Positions 22,473 through 35,300 of a stretch of 64,000 nucleotides of DNA are shown here, piece by piece. The DNA is from Monocercomonoides exilis. Taxonomy: Eukaryota; Preaxostyla; Oxymonadida; Polymastigidae. Numbering within the stretch: position 1 is the first letter of the stretch; every line of letters begins with the position of its first letter. Below the pieces are notes generated by a model. That model was not told the DNA's origin. It worked only from the letters and a program-made list of their open reading frames with translations, and searched no databases. The stretch spans positions 2,036,001-2,100,000 of the forward strand of contig LSRY02000003.1 in the NCBI GenBank assembly GCA_001643675.2, written 5' to 3'. A program made the position numbers and the translations under genes.

Positions 22473-24468
22473 CACCATGGATAAGTTTTTCGTTTTCAAA
22501 AATATTGAAATGAAATGACAAAATCATTTTTGTGAAAGAAAAAAAAAGACATCTTTTTTCAACATTTTTATTCAGCAACGATGTTAATAAGCAGGTGTGA
22601 AAATAAGATTGATTCAAAAATAAAAGCGAGTTGTGAAAAGTTTGTGGAGAAGCAAAGTTTTGATGCTTTATGCAAAAAATGCTTGAAAATCCATATTTTC
22701 CCCCAAATGGAAATGATTAATTTTCTTTGATAAGATGTGGGTGATTATATTTGAAATCATAACTTTTTTCGGGGTGTTGATTTTTCAAAGATTGAAAGTT
22801 TTTCGAAAGAAAAAATTTTATTGCAAAAAACATGTCCCCATGTTTGGAAAAACTGAATTTATAACGAATAAGTTACAGTTGTGATGAAAAAATCTTATTC
22901 GTAACTTATAATTCTCATGACATGTACTGAAGCCTTATTCATCTTTGGAGTATATAATTGTTTTGAATAAGAATTTTTCTTGGTGAGAAAATAAAAAAAT
23001 TTTCATTATTTTTGAAAATCACAAACATTTTTAAAAGTTGTTCAAATATTCACAAAAAAATCAAAGAAGAAACAATGAATATTCGATTGATTATTTGTTT
23101 TTGAGGATGAAAACTCAGTCTTTATTTTTTTCCCCACCAATCCAGAATAAAGATTTTCAATAAAACAAGCAATTGAAGCAGATTGGATAATAATAGGCCT
23201 TTATAAATTGAGAGAATAGTTTGTTTTTTTTCTTCAACCCACAATTTTTTCCATTTTGATAAAAGCCAAATAAGACGAGATGGTGACCAGAAATTCAGAC
23301 ACATTGCGAGCAATTTTTTTTTAAAAAAATATATTTCATGGAAGAAGCGCCATTCACACAATGACAATAAAACTAATTACCACCAAGCCATCATATTTAT
23401 TGGGGAACAAAAAATTCAATCATCACAAGTAATATTTATGCTTTTCGCAACGAAACGATCATTCATCCAAATATCTGTTGAAGTTGTTTTGGAAACGAAC
23501 AAACAACTCAAGAACGAGGTGTAAGTTTTGGAGCAAACAGAATGGCTTGAAACGGAAGATCATTGCATTCGCATCCAAAGCCAGCTCACAGAAGAAGAAA
23601 CAAGATAAAAAGATTGAAGCAGGCACACATTGTGTCTGGAGGAAGTTTGGCCCTTTCAAACAAATAAATATGATAGGATAAGAAAATTGTCAATGCGCCT
23701 TTGAGGCTTGCAGCCATTTTGTGATATTTTGATTAATTTTTGTGGCTTTTGAAATGTATACTGATTCAGGCTGTCGAAAGGAAAAATGAAAAAACGTGAC
23801 ATGATGAGTAATCTTGGAGAAGAAGAAAAATAGCAATAAATATTTGAAGTGAGAAGAGGAAAAGCGGGGAATGGTAGAGAAGGAAAATGAAAGAAGGACA
23901 GAGAAAAGAGAAGATTTGTGAAATTCGAGACATTATGAAGATGCCTGACATTGGGCATTAGCGATGAATAGTTTTTGAGGAAAGAAGATTTTTTGTGAAA
24001 GAAGTGAAGCGAAAGTGGAAGCGATGGAATGAAAAAGGGATTGACATAAGATTCCTATTTCTTGCTGGCTCAAGGAAGACGGCCAAGAGAAGTGTGTAAT
24101 GGATTCTGAGGGTATTGTTTGCCCGAAAAAGATACAAGAATGGAAGGAAAAACCAGAAAAAAAAAAAAAAAAAAAAAAAAAAAAACGATTTCAGCGAAAC
24201 TCTCTGTTTTTATTTGCTTTCGTTGGTCTTCTCAATCCCCAATGATTAACCATCTTATGCAATTCATGCATCATCAGAATTTTTTTTCAAATATGTCAGC
24301 ATAATATCACATAACTTCATCGTCGTCATCATCACGCTTACGTCATCTGATTAAATTTCTTCACATAGAGAAGGAATATGAAAAGACATTTTATTGGAAA
24401 AAATATGAGAAGGATTCAATGAGAGTGAGTCAGCTGTTGAAAGTCTCATAATCTGCAGTTTTATTAAT
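22473..24468. other. AT-rich non-coding DNA, right arm
   Basis: Mirror of 20113-22096, with a 29-A run at 24157-24185 in place of the 20-T run. No gene seen. Confidence 0.6.
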
Positions 24469-25374
24469 CTACATTCTTTGTGTTGAGGTTGTTGAACCAC
24501 AATTCTCAAACGGAGATTGAGTGATGGCATTACCACTGAAGAACACATCATTCCCCCTGCCATTTGTTGCAGTGTTGCCATCGAAAAAACAGAATGTGAT
24601 GAATTTTACTCCATTCATCCAGGAATAAGTTGAATGATAATAAATAGCAGCGCCTCCATAAGAAGAAGAAGCAGTCAGATTGTTATTGATGAACTGACAA
24701 TCATTAACCAAAAATTGATTTGGTTTATTTTGTGGAGGCCAGCGAAATGTGAGTGAGCCGGTTGAATCTTTACCAGAATTTGCAATACACTTGCATTTGG
24801 TGAACAGGAATTGACCGTTTGAAGAAAAATCACCAATATAGAAATACCAACCAGTTCCACACCAGTTTGTTATTGAACAATTTCCCACCATGTTATCAGA
24901 AAATGAATAAACGGAAGATGATTGTTGTCCATCAATACAAATTGCTCCTCCATGAGCAGCTGAACAACTTGTGAAATTGGATTTTGCAATATTCTCATTT
25001 TGCAAACAGTAACTGTATAATGCTCCACCTACAGTATTTCCTGTGGTTGAACAATTGTTGAACGAGCAAGAAGTGATTGTGAGATTGGCATTGACACAAT
25101 AAACCTTAAGTGCACCTCCATCGCTTGACCCACCATTTGAATCATTCCATTCACACCATTCAAAGAGATAGCTATTCATGTTGAATGAGGACATTCTTTC
25201 TAATTTCAATTTTTGAGTTTCGGATCCGTTATATCTTACAAGATCATTTGGTGAAGAGAGTATTTGGTGAAGAAAAGAAATGTTGAAGGCAGAGATGGAA
25301 GTGGATGGGCTGTTGAGGTTGGGGAGAATGGTGCCATCGATGGGGTTGTGGGTGTGGAGGAAGAGGGATTAAGT
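24469..25374 (-). pseudogene. Short Pmp-like copy, right arm, stop codons in the tail
   Basis: Inverted twin of 19207-20112, with the same 246-residue core, the same TAG after CGSTTSTQRM and the same TGA about 16 codons on. It shares the missing start codon. The spacer beyond it (25375-25967) is the mirror of 18615-19206 and includes the splice-like TTTCCTTCAG at about 25679-25688 on the minus strand. Confidence 0.75.
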
Positions 25375-25967
25375 GGATGGAGAGGGAGGAATTGGAGGAT
25401 CTTATTTGTCAAAAGAAAGCAGAAGAAAAGATGAAAAACCAGAAATTAACTATTTTTGCGAACATCTTCATTTTTGCTTGTCTTCATTTATCTTCACAAT
25501 TCTCAATCTTCAATCAACTCATTCTATTCATTTATCATCATCATCTTCTTCTTCTTCAACTTGTCAAAAACATATCATCCAACTTCTTCATCATCCACTT
25601 CATCAGATAAATTTCTTCACATTTGATATCTGCATCAGAGATCATGATGAAATGAAGAAAAAGATGAACTTTTGCCGCTGAAGGAAATATTCTGAAATAA
25701 GAAAGAGAGGAAAAAGTATGACAGAAAATGAAAGAAGAGGAGAAAGAGAAAGAAAAAATAAGATCCTGTTTTTTGGATATTTGATAAATGGAAAAGAGAT
25801 TGAGAGGGTTGAAGAGATTTTTGGATTAAAGAGAGAAGATGTTTCGAAGAGGAGATTCGAGTTGAATGTTGAATTTGGGAAGAAAAGTATTTGGATAAAC
25901 GGAGGGTAATTTTGAGAAGCGATATAACAAACAAGGGTGAATGACAAGATTCAGAAAAAAATAACTA

Positions 25968-27854
25968 TCAAATTTGAGAGAAAAGAAAGAATGCAAGGAG
26001 AGGAGAAAATAGAGAAAGCAAAAATAAGAGACGGAAGTTAGAAAGACATTTCATTGGAGAATTTTGAAGGAAAAGCCAAAACCTGCCAACATACTCTGTG
26101 TTTTCAACTGTTCCTGCATTCCACACTCTTTGTGTTGGAGTTGTTGATCCGCATTGCTGGAATGGAGATTGGGCTATAGAACTGCCATTGAAAAACACAT
26201 CGTTTCCTCTGCCATTTGTGGCGGAGTTGCCATCGAAGAAACAAAACGAGATGAATTTATTTCCGCTCATCCAATTTGACGTTCTTGTGCAGCACAACGC
26301 AGCACCACCGTAGGAGGATGGATTTTCGACTTTGTTGTTTATGAACTGGCAATCTTTAACCAAAAATTGATTTGGTTTATTGGTTGGAGGATAATAAAAT
26401 GTGAGTGAACCTGTTGAATCACCACCAGAATTTGAGATGCACTTGCATTTTGTGAAAAAGAATTGACCATTTGACGGAAAACCGCCAACATTAAAATACC
26501 AACCAGTTCCACACCAATTTGTGATTGAGCAATTTTCCACTCTGTTATCTGAGAATGAATAAACAGAATTTGATTGTGGGGTATATATTACAACAGCTCC
26601 TCCATGAGTGGCCGAACAACTTGTGAAATTGGATTTTGTGAGAGAGATTTTCAACAAACGATCACAACATAACGCTCCACCTGCAGTATTACCTGAACAT
26701 GAACAATTGTGAAATGAGCAAGAAGTGATAGCGAGATTGGCATTAGTGCAGTTGACTTTTAGTGCTCCACCCCAATCATTTCCTCCATTTGAATCGTTCC
26801 ATTCGCACCATTCAAATTTATGGCTGTTTGCATCAAATGAAGTCAGTCTTCCTGGTCTCTTTCTGTTGGTTTCATTTCCAACATGCACAATAGGGCCATT
26901 TGATGAAGAACGTGTTTGGTGGAGGAAAGATGTGTTGAAGGCAGAGAGAGAAGTGGCAGGGCTGTTGAGGTTGGGGAGAATGGCACCATCGATGGGATTG
27001 TGAGTGTGAATAAAGATGGTTGAGTAGATGGAGAGGGATGAGTGAAGGGAGAATGAGGGAATTGAATTGATGTTGGTATTGGTAGAAGTGGAAGTGGTTG
27101 AGGTGGTTGAGATGAAAGGATTGAGTGAGTGTGAAGGAAGAGATGGAAGTGATAGAGGGGATTGGGGAGATGAGATGTTGGAGAAGAGGGTGTTTGAGAG
27201 ATGGAGATGGAGGTGGATTTGGAGGTGGGGATGGGATTGGTAATGGTTATGGAGAGGGGAAGAGGAAGAGGAAAGGGAAGGAGAAAGGGATGGGGAAGGA
27301 GAAGAAAAAGAAGAGGATAAGGATGAGGATGAGGATGAGGAAGATGAAGGAGAAGGGGAAAGAGAAGGAGATGGAGAAGGGGATGGGGAAGAGAGGGAAG
27401 AAGGAGAAAAAAGGAAAGGCTGGATGAGGGAGATGAAGGAGGAGAAGGAGGAGTGGGAGATGGAGAAGGAGGCAGGGATTGGGGAGTGGGCATGTGAGAG
27501 GAGATTGTTTGGGGTGGAGAAGAGGGGGAAGGAGAAGATGGCAGGTTGGTGGGTGGTGAGGGAGAAGTTTGTGAGGATGACGGAGGCATGGGCAGAGAGG
27601 AAGAGGGGGCAGTGGTGGTGGTGGTTGTTGTTGGTGAGGGAAGGTGGGTGGATGGTGCAAGTGGAGGAGCAGATGGAGGCAGCGGAGTGGTGTTGGGCAG
27701 TGAGGAGTGGACAACCGCTGAGAGGGATGATGTTGAGACGGGTCACACACAAGGAGGTGTTGATGAGGGCGAAGCTTGTTTGAGCACAACAGATGGGATT
27801 GCCAGATGCATGTTTGGATGTTTTCATTTCTTTGGGTAAGTAAATATTGATCAT
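25968..27854 (-). CDS. Pmp-like surface protein, right-arm copy, signal peptide lost
   Basis: Inverted twin of 16728-18614, also 628 residues from a true ATG (MINIYLPKEMKTS), with the same hydrophobic C-terminal run. Seven residues differ from the twin. One is in the N-terminal region (Ser/Cys), and six lie within about 40 residues in the stretch containing HQPAIFSF and NLLSHAHS. Some of the right-arm states in that stretch match the copy at 59499 (Thr before HQPA, SHSS for SRSS), which suggests a patch exchanged with another family member. Because it lacks the secretion signal of the 59499 copy, I doubt that it gives a functional surface protein, though the frame is intact. Confidence 0.65.
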   Translation of the reverse strand: MINIYLPKEMKTSKHASGNPICCAQTSFALINTSLCVTRLNIIPLSGCPLLTAQHHSAASICSSTCTIHPPSLTNNNHHHHCPLFLSAHASVILTNFSLTTHQPAIFSFPLFSTPNNLLSHAHSPIPASFSISHSSFSSFISLIQPFLFSPSSLSSPSPSPSPSLSPSPSSSSSSSSSLSSSFSSPSPSLSPSLSSSSSPLHNHYQSHPHLQIHLHLHLSNTLFSNISSPQSPLSLPSLPSHSLNPFISTTSTTSTSTNTNINSIPSFSLHSSLSIYSTIFIHTHNPIDGAILPNLNSPATSLSAFNTSFLHQTRSSSNGPIVHVGNETNRKRPGRLTSFDANSHKFEWCEWNDSNGGNDWGGALKVNCTNANLAITSCSFHNCSCSGNTAGGALCCDRLLKISLTKSNFTSCSATHGGAVVIYTPQSNSVYSFSDNRVENCSITNWCGTGWYFNVGGFPSNGQFFFTKCKCISNSGGDSTGSLTFYYPPTNKPNQFLVKDCQFINNKVENPSSYGGAALCCTRTSNWMSGNKFISFCFFDGNSATNGRGNDVFFNGSSIAQSPFQQCGSTTPTQRVWNAGTVENTEYVGRFWLFLQNSPMKCLSNFRLLFLLSLFSPLLAFFLFSQI

Positions 27855-29066
27855 TTATGCACATGGCCATTCTGTTATTGCATTTTTTTTTTGAAATATA
27901 AAAGATAAAAAGTTTGGAAGTACGCGCACATATGTCAAATTTCAAAGCATTGAGTTGAATGCAACTCTTGTCTGCACCGAAGCCAGCCTATTAAATGGAT
28001 CTTAGAAGAGGACAGAAAAAGTGAAGGAAGCAAATTGTCAATACAAAAATATACTTGCATGTTTTAATGGTTTTTGAAAGAATAAATCAAGAGTTTCGTT
28101 CATCTTTATTTATGAAACTGAATTGGCAATGAACAGTTGAATGGAATAACATTCTTTTTTTTCCCCCCATAAATGTTGCTGTTGAGCATTGCTTTGAAAC
28201 TTGAAGATACCTTATCTTCTTGCTTTCCAGCCCTGTTCCATTCGGCTTATCATTTGATTTTCGAGTATTTGTCATTTTATTAAGGATGAAATCACAGTTA
28301 TTATTTTTTCCCCCTGGTATATCAGCAATTCAACCAAAGTGATTGAAAATAATTATTGTTCACATCTTTGTCATGCGATAAAAATCAGGGGGAAAAAATC
28401 AAGTGAAAAGAACTGTGAAACTTTTTGATTATGAAATGACTTTCTTCAAAAATAGTTTATAAAATTTTATCTTTTGATGATCTGCAGTTCACTGGAGAAA
28501 CAAAAGTGAAATTTTCTTTGAAAAAAAAAAAAATTAATATTATAAATAAATAAGAAAATGACGTTCAGTCAACACTTGATGAAATGCGAACAGGTGCTTT
28601 TTATTCAAATGAACAGGTTTCATTCAAGCGAAGTCGGCTCATCTTCAACAAGAATATGCTTTTTTAAAAAAGAAAAAATGAGCACAAAACAACGGTGAAC
28701 CAAAGAAAGATCAAAAAGAAATTTGAGAATAGAATGCATGCTTCACCAATCTTCAATTTGTTTCATTGTGATAAACGCAAATGACGAAATAACTTTCTGA
28801 GTGATAGAAAACAAAAAACGACACATTCCAGGCCATGAATAATTTCGTCGTTCCAAACACAAACAAATGCAAAAGAACTTCGAGCAAAACAGAACATCAT
28901 ATAAGCATCCTTTTCTTTTTCTCCCATTGCATTGCTCATTCATTCAGAAACGGCTCTCGAAAAAGAAAACTCGAAAAACGAAAAAATTAATTCAAAACAA
29001 AAATTGTTTTTTCCATCATGATTGAGCATCAGCAATGTCATTATCATTGCTGTTGTTTCAGAATAG
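27855..29066. other. AT-rich intergenic DNA, right arm
   Basis: Mirror of 15520-16727. The MITE-like element is at about 28292-28427, with its inverted repeats at 28303-28316 and 28386-28399. Small differences from the left arm cluster at 28490-28570. No gene recognised. Confidence 0.5.
28292..28427. repeat. Small MITE-like inverted-repeat element, right-arm copy
   Basis: Mirror of 16155-16290: ATTTTTTCCCCCTG at 28303-28316 and CAGGGGGAAAAAAT at 28386-28399, flanked by CACAGTT and AACTGTG. Both repeats are intact in this arm. Confidence 0.4.
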
Positions 29067-29102
29067 CTTTCCCCTTTTCATATTGATTTTCTCATTCACA
29101 CA

Positions 29103-30527
29103 ACTCACAATCCCATCGATGGTGCCATTCTCCCCAACCTCAACAGCCCTGTCACTTCTCTCTCTGCCTTCAACACATCTTTCCTCCACCAAACACACTC
29201 TTCACCAAATGCTGCTGTTGTGCATGTTGGAACTGAATCTCAAAGAGTGAAACCTGGAAGACTGACTTCATTTGATGAGAACAACCACAGATTCGAATGG
29301 TGCGAATGGAATGATTCAAACAGTGGGTCAAGTCGTGGTGGAGCACTTTATGTAGAATGCACAAATGCTAATCTCTCAATCACTTCCTGCTCATTTTTCA
29401 ATTGCTCAACCAGTGATCATGGAGGAGCGTTGTATTGCAATGTTTTGTTAAAAATTGATATTTCAAAATCCAATTTCACAAGTTGTCAAGCGAAGCATGG
29501 AGGAGCAGTGTTCGTTTACAATCCACAATCAAATTCTGTTTATTCATTCTCAGATAACAGAGTGGAAAGTTGTTCAATAACAAATTGGTGTGGAACTGGT
29601 TGGTATTTTAATGTTGGCGGTTTTCCGTCAAATGGTCAATTCTTTTTCACCAAATGCAAGTGCATCTCAAATTCTGGTGGTGATTCTGCTGGTTCTCTAA
29701 CATTTTATAATCCTCCAAATAACAAACCAAGTCAGTTTTTGATCAATGATTGCCAGTTTATAAACAACAAATTGACTGCCTCTGCCAATTATGGTGGTGC
29801 TGCAATTTGCTTCCTTCCACCATATTCATGGATGAATGGAGTAAAATTCATCACATTTTGTTTCTTCGATGGCAATACGGCTACAAATGGAAGAGGAAAT
29901 GATGTGTTTTTCAATGGAAGCAGCATCACCCAATCCCCATTTGAGAATTGTGGATCAACAACTTTAACAAAAAGAGTCTGGAATAACAATACAGCTGACA
30001 ATGCTGAATATAATAGCTGGCTCCCCCTCATTGCCCAGAACAAAATCGTTTCTAACAGCGGAACTGATGTCGATGTCTGTGGCAGGCCCCAACAGACCCC
30101 ATGCGCCACCATCGAGTATGCCCTCAACGGCTTCATTTCCCTCCTCCAAGACGCCTCTCTCACCCTCCTCAGTTCAACATTTGTTCCAACTCAAACACTC
30201 ACCTTCAGCGCGGTTGACACAAAAATCACTGGAAATGGCACAACTGCCACCACCATCGCCTCCAGTGGCATTCCCCAACCACCAAACTCACATTCCCAGT
30301 CATCACAATCAGCATCATCATTTTCATCGTCATCCTCATCATCATCAACATCTTCTTCGCCTGATCCATCTGCCTCGTCTGCTCTCTTCCAACAAACACA
30401 GGGCTCCCTCACAGTCTCTGCACTCACCTTCACAATTATCCTCTTTTGCCTCTTGATCATATTCCACCCCTTCTCTCCTCCTCCTCCTCCTCTCATTTTC
30501 CTCTCCATTGAAAGATTATATGAATAA
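29103..30527 (+). CDS. Pmp-like surface protein, right-arm copy, start codon not found
   Basis: Inverted twin of 14059-15483. The frame is open from an in-frame TAG at 29064-29066 to a TAA at 30525-30527, but no ATG precedes the conserved core. The segment THNPIDGAILPN starts at 29103. The core motifs (RGGAL, HGGAL, HGGAV, YGGAA, NWCGTGWYF) are all present, followed by the CGRPQQTPCATIEYAL linker at about 30090, a Ser-rich linker, and a hydrophobic end (FTIILFCLLIIFHPF) where the copy at window position 1 instead continues with AIAHNSSNQ. The hydrophobic end therefore arises by truncation of a longer protein into flanking DNA. Whether it acts as a membrane anchor is open. Confidence 0.6.
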   Translation, partial: THNPIDGAILPNLNSPVTSLSAFNTSFLHQTHSSPNAAVVHVGTESQRVKPGRLTSFDENNHRFEWCEWNDSNSGSSRGGALYVECTNANLSITSCSFFNCSTSDHGGALYCNVLLKIDISKSNFTSCQAKHGGAVFVYNPQSNSVYSFSDNRVESCSITNWCGTGWYFNVGGFPSNGQFFFTKCKCISNSGGDSAGSLTFYNPPNNKPSQFLINDCQFINNKLTASANYGGAAICFLPPYSWMNGVKFITFCFFDGNTATNGRGNDVFFNGSSITQSPFENCGSTTLTKRVWNNNTADNAEYNSWLPLIAQNKIVSNSGTDVDVCGRPQQTPCATIEYALNGFISLLQDASLTLLSSTFVPTQTLTFSAVDTKITGNGTTATTIASSGIPQPPNSHSQSSQSASSFSSSSSSSSTSSSPDPSASSALFQQTQGSLTVSALTFTIILFCLLIIFHPFSPPPPPLIFLSIERLYE

Positions 30528-32388
30528 ATTTGTAGCGTTTATTATTGATTATTTATATAAGCCTTCTAAATTTTGTTCAAATGCAAAATTTCTGCAGCAT
30601 GCTTTATTTGAGATCTGTCAACCTCATTCACTGTCAAATTCAATATGAAAACATATATATGCATCTTTTGCTGAAATTTCTTGAATAATTTATCGATGCG
30701 TTATATCTTTTCTTCTTGTGGTACATATTCCTCAAAACTGAAGCAAGGAATTGGTTATCCATTTGCGCTTGCATTCAAGAAACACATTCTTCATGGAATT
30801 CGGCACTTCAAAAAAATATCACGGCCTGCTTCAAGAATGTCTTTCTTTGAAAAAGAAGATGGCGGAGCAAGCCACTAAAAATATAAATATAAATAAATAT
30901 AACAAATAAATCATTTGTAAATGCGAATTCACACTTCAACTGAATGCCCCATCTCGCAACCAGCCTAACTGATATAAATCAAAAATGCTTTTTCTGCTCT
31001 TCTTTGCCACTTATCAGACTTGCCAAACTCCAAACTGAACTTCTGCTGGATGTCAAAATCCAGAACAATGCAGCAAAGATCAACCTTCATGCTCTACAAC
31101 TATATTTTCATCACTTATGCCTTCCTCCCCAATGTCTGTCCTCATGCAACATGCCAAATTTCAAGCAGCTGTCTCCAGAAAGATTCCTTCAACGGAGCAC
31201 AAAATCGAGAAATTCAGCTGTAAGAGCTTACTAACGAACGGCGCATCAACCCTGATACTGCCCGGAAAAATGGCAAAATTCCATCCGAACCATAGGATGT
31301 GGCAGCACATCGCCAATTTGTTCCCACTTTGACGGATTCTGTCGATATTCCTTTTTTCTTTCCTTGCTTCACAGCTCCACAGTTTCACAGTTCCTTAGAT
31401 CAACATTGCTATGTGCTTTTTAATCTGCATCCACAATCCTTTAAAAAGCTGCTCAAAGCACTGCTTTCTTCAAGAAGTCACAAATTACACTCTCCGAGCT
31501 ATCGTCCCACAAGTACCCATTAAGCGCACTGCCTTCCAATGTCACTGCTCCATTTTTGCTCTGATGTTCAACGGCATTCCGCTCATTTCAACTGTTTATG
31601 CTCCATCTATTCACGTCTTTCTGACTCGTTCGCGCATTTGCCTCAAAAAGATTCAAAATTATATTTTTTAAGCTCTTCTGCTCTTTTGGCAACGAGGAAA
31701 TTATGTTTCACAACCAAACACATTTGAGATGAATTTTTTTGCTTTATGAATTTCGTTCCACTCAATAATTTCTAATTATTTTTTCTATTTCATAATTTTT
31801 CTATGTGTTTTTAAGCCTGAGAGCGAAAGACTTGTAATGAAATGATAACATAAAAATCTGGATCAAATAGTTATTTTATTCATAAATGTTCGAATTTTGC
31901 CCCATTTATAGGGGCATTATTTTTGCATTTATGAAAAAAACAAAGATTTGCTCCAAACTTTTTCCACAACCTTATCATTGTTAATCTAACATTCTCATGC
32001 AAGAAAAATAGACACAAAGAAAAAAAAATTAAGAAAAATAAAAGAAAATTTTGCGTGGAACAAAATTTATAAAGCAAAAAATTTCGTTTCAATATTAATT
32101 CATCAAAGCATCCAAACAATGGTTCGTTAACTTTTTTTAGTAAAAAATCATAATGAGAAACACACCTAAAAATATGAATATTTTTGTGCAAAGGTGTTAC
32201 GCTTCCGCTTTATTTATTTATTTATTTTGAAAATGAAATGTCATGAAAAAAAAAGGAAATGAATGAATAGAAAGAAATTTCACAAAAATTATTACATGAA
32301 ATGAAATGCATTTCCCCGCATTCGGCTTTGAAACATTTTGTAAAAAAAAAAAACAAATGATTCGTATGAATTGTTCGCTTTCTTGCCT
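30528..32388. other. AT-rich DNA with a coding-like island, right arm
   Basis: Mirror of 12196-14058. The island at about 30.93-31.68 kb has higher GC and several overlapping short frames (for example 30944-31234 and 31411-31671, plus strand) but no recognisable protein. AATAAA-type repeats at about 32208-32228 lie downstream of the IQCH stop. Confidence 0.45.
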
Positions 32389-35300
32389 TCATCTCTCCTG
32401 ATTCCGCATGGCATTGCTCTGTTTCATTCTCTCTTCATCTTTCATCTCGAGAAAACGCCAAATTCCATTTATTGCTCTCTGGAAATGAAAAAAAGATAAA
32501 AATAAAAAAGATAAACAACAACAACAATAATAATACAATTTCAAAGAAAGAAAGAAAAATAAGAAAAGAAAGCAAACTTGAAGCTGGCCAAACGGAACTT
32601 TCAGAGGAACTGCAGCGCCGATGCGCGACCGGTCGTTAAGACCAGCCTTTGCCAAGTCTCCTTTCTCTCGCGCGCTTTTCACAAGCCCACCCCCAAGCCC
32701 AGCCAGCCTCCCCAGCGCCGTCCCTCTTGCCACAGCCCCGTTCTCTCCATACACCCGCTTTTCCATCCTTTTCTTCTCTTCCCAGCTCAGCGCAGAAACA
32801 AACGCACAGTGCAGCATCTGCACTGCCACCGTCTCCAGCGCTCGCGCTGCTGTCCGCGCCGCAAGCTCCACCGACCGCTCGCACGCAACAAACCCCACAA
32901 CCCCCGCAATGAGATGCCCGGCCAGCTGGAACAGAACACCGCACTTCCCCTCAAAGTCAAACGTGATGTTGTGCTCCCGGCAGTTCGAAAAGAACTGCCC
33001 GTGCGGCACACGCGACAGCTCCGGCTGGTAGAACGGCTGCACTATCACAAAGCTGCGTGTCGCCGCTGGAGAGAGGCAGGCACACGCCTGTGCAGAGGCG
33101 CTTGCTGAGCCACACACCGCCTGAGGAGACACTCTCTGCACACCTGCCACCTGGCGCGGCGAGGTCGACCTGTGTGCTCCGCTCGAACAGCCCTGAGGCC
33201 GAGCACAGGCAGAATGCGCAGAATCAGAGGACGGAGCACGCACATGCAAAGCAGCAGTGCCGCCGCGGCGCGGAAGGAGGTAGTTTCCAGACGCAATCTC
33301 GATGCCCCCCTGCAGCAGATACGACATCCACCGGAACGCCGACGACGCTGCCAGCGGGCCCACCGAAAGATCCACCGCACACATCCGCAGCGACTCCCAC
33401 TCGTCCACAAACACACAATACGAAACACTAAACACCCCAATCATCCCTTTCCCGTGGCACACTTGCCCAATCGCATACGTCGCATCCCGCAGAGCGATCG
33501 ACGGCACACTTTCCTGCGGCACAACCGCCCCTATCGCAACAAACTCGTCCATCCTCTCTCTCTGCCTGTCCGAGCTCAAATGCAACGACACTCCATCCGA
33601 TGCCAAACATCCACCTCCACCCACCCCCATACCCACACCTATACCCACACCCCCTTCTCTTCTCTTCTCTCTCCTCCCAAACAGCCTCTCCCCAATAAAC
33701 GTGATGCTCATCGTCCCGTCCGGCTGTATCATCCCTTCCACAACAGGCTTCCCCACAATCCGCTCCCGCTCCGCACACAGCTCCACCAGCGCCCCCGTCA
33801 CCGTCATCGTCACCAGATAGTCCCGCCAGCTCCCATACGCACTCTCGTCAACCAGCGTCACACACTCCGGGTGCGCAGGAACACTCAGCAGCGATTCCAC
33901 ATCCAGAATCTGCCCCTCTTCTTCTTCTTCTTCCTCTTCCTTCTCCAAATCAATGGAACCACCCTCTCTCCCTGACTCCTCATTCATCCCCAAATCATTC
34001 GCAGACATTTCCACATGTTCCTCATCTTTCCCCACATTTTCTTCTCTTCCATCTGAAGCTAAACCCAAAGACCCGTCTGCTGCTTCTTCTTCTGCTCTCC
34101 TGTTCTCCTGTTGGATGCCATCAGATGGAGAAGAACTGCACACTTCTGGTTCAACTGAATACTGCTTGTCTGCACCCACCTCAGTCTCTGCCTTCACAAA
34201 CCTCAGCCCACTCAGCCCAAGCGCCTCCACAACCAGCGGTGCCATCGCTTCTTCCAGCTTCCCCTGGTTCTCTTTGATTTTCTCCACAAACTCTCTGTGA
34301 GCTGTCGGATACCCGCCTTTCTCCTCATTCCCATCACCTCCCTCTCTCCTTCCATCTTCTCCCTTTTCTTCTCCCTTTTCTTCTCCATTTTTGCCTCCCT
34401 TTTCTCCTTCCTCTGCCTCTTCCCGCTCCTCCAGCACAGCCAGCGCAATAGCTGCTGGTGACAAAACCACATCCTCCATCCTCAGCCCCGCAGCATCCAA
34501 CCCTTTCTCCACAATCCCCCCAACTTCACACACTGCAATCCCTCGCCCCATCACTTCATCGTCCAGCTTCACCACCACACGCCTCGACTGCGGCGATCGC
34601 GACACCAGCCGCGCTATCGCCGACGGCAGCAGCGACGGGTCAAACAGATCGTAGATCGACGGGAATGCATTCACATCTGCCGCTGCAAAGATCCGCTTGC
34701 TCCCCGACTTCGTGCCCACCGACGCTGCAAGCGAAGGAAGCGGTGCCACCAGCGGAACCGAAAGCATCGCTGAAAGCGCCACATCGTATGCACACGCAAC
34801 ACCCCCATACAGCACCGCCCGCCGAGCCACAACATATCCCCGCAGCGTCTGCAGCGCCCGCGGCGACAGCAGCAGCTGCAGCGACAGTGGCATGTGCCGC
34901 CCATACACCCCAGCCGCCTCTGGTACCACAATCCGCAGCCGCCTCTCGATATCGTCCATCGCTCCTGCCGACGTGTATGACGCAGCCACAGCCGACGCAT
35001 CCGAAGGGTCAATCGCAGGCGCTGATGAAGATGATGGCTGCTCATTCTCTGAAGATTTCTTCTCTTCACTTCTCCGCCTCCGGAATGGCGAAGTTGATCG
35101 GCGTGCTGCTCCTGTTGAAGAAGACGAAGAAGAAGAAGGTGCCGAGCGAAGAGACGACTGCTGCGCTGCCCCTGCCACAAGAAGCTTTTTCAGATACCCC
35201 ACCACGTCTGCCGGCAGCTCCACAGGAGACACAAACACAACATCCACATTCGGATCAGAAAGATCAACCAGCCGCGAAAGCTCTCCGTTCTCGAGAGATG

